A stretch of DNA of 13,578 nucleotides from Bacillota bacterium (GTDB lineage Bacteria; Bacillota; Clostridia; Oscillospirales; Acutalibacteraceae). The DNA lies in contig JAEWRF010000093.1 in the NCBI GenBank assembly GCA_023460155.1, positions 1-13,578 of the forward strand, given 5' to 3'. The translations under genes and the position numbers were made by a program. The notes below the pieces were generated by a model, which ran no database searches, was not told the origin of the DNA, and worked only from the letters and a program-made list of their open reading frames with translations. Of the stretch, positions 13,439 through 13,578 are shown piece after piece; position 1 is the first letter of the stretch; the number at the start of each line of letters is the position of its first letter.

Positions 13439-13578
13439 TCAGCAAAAATCCAGAAGTTCCCCGAAGAAATCAATGGCCCGGTAGAAGGTCTTGACGTCCC
13501 CGAAGCCGTACCGGGCGAAAAGGAAAGGAATGCCCGCCAAAGCTGCGGCTTCGCAGTCGCCTTGGGTATCCCCGAGGT
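13439..13578 (-). CDS. HAD-family hydrolase, C-terminal fragment (5' end beyond window)
   Basis: The minus frame entering at 13576 reads LGDTQGDCEAAALAGIPF, then LFARYGFGDVKTF, and ends LLDFC with TGA at 13439-13441. GDTQGD is motif IV of haloacid dehalogenase-like phosphatases (the Mg2+-binding aspartates), and the following A-x-x-A-G-I-P-F with YGFG is typical of the phosphoglycolate-phosphatase-like subgroup. Forty-five residues are visible; the catalytic DxDxT motif lies outside the window. The substrate cannot be told. A terminator follows at 13372-13417, separating it from the efflux operon. Confidence 0.85.
   Translation of the reverse strand, partial: LGDTQGDCEAAALAGIPFLFARYGFGDVKTFYRAIDFFGELLDFC

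Overview
The window reads as ordinary chromosome of a GC-rich low-G+C-phylum anaerobe, most likely a clostridium of the Oscillospiraceae/Ruminococcaceae type. This is an inference from content: an EFR1-type flavodoxin-ferredoxin, a monocluster ferredoxin, a YibE/F membrane protein, a secreted SPSxQ-type amidase, exported proteins without outer-membrane partners, and strong AGGAGG-like ribosome binding sites. There is no transposase, integrase, CRISPR array, tRNA or rRNA. I found no clear novel multigene system. The most interesting signals are regulatory sites and variations inside known families.

Left part (1-2195): the C-terminal part of a SAM-dependent methyltransferase on + meets a two-gene minus-strand operon (small cupin, then a one-cluster ferredoxin). 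Next is a minus-strand secreted N-acetylmuramoyl-L-alanine amidase with a C-terminal bacterial Ig-like domain. Each minus-strand unit ends in a clear intrinsic terminator.

Middle (2196-6878): a divergent intergenic region carries two near-consensus sigma-A promoters, a 9-bp inverted repeat between them, and a terminator-like hairpin directly after the + promoter. That promoter faces a GNAT acetyltransferase and an EFR1 flavodoxin/ferredoxin gene. A strong terminator follows. Then comes a secreted, C-terminally anchored metallophosphoesterase whose upstream region has phased TTAACA repeats resembling a PhoP (phosphate starvation) box. A YibE/F integral membrane protein gene follows another hairpin.

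Right part (6859-13578), all minus strand: a D-2-hydroxyacid dehydrogenase whose 3' end overlaps the YibE/F gene; an NRAMP Mn/Fe transporter preceded by a perfect TTAGCC-2-GGCTAA palindrome of DtxR/MntR type; a three-gene MacAB/YknXYZ-like export operon (adaptor with two tandem lipoyl-hairpin modules, ABC ATPase, FtsX/MacB permease); and the C-terminus of a HAD-family phosphatase. The genes look like separate transcription units for cell-wall turnover, phosphate scavenging, metal uptake, redox and efflux rather than one pathway.
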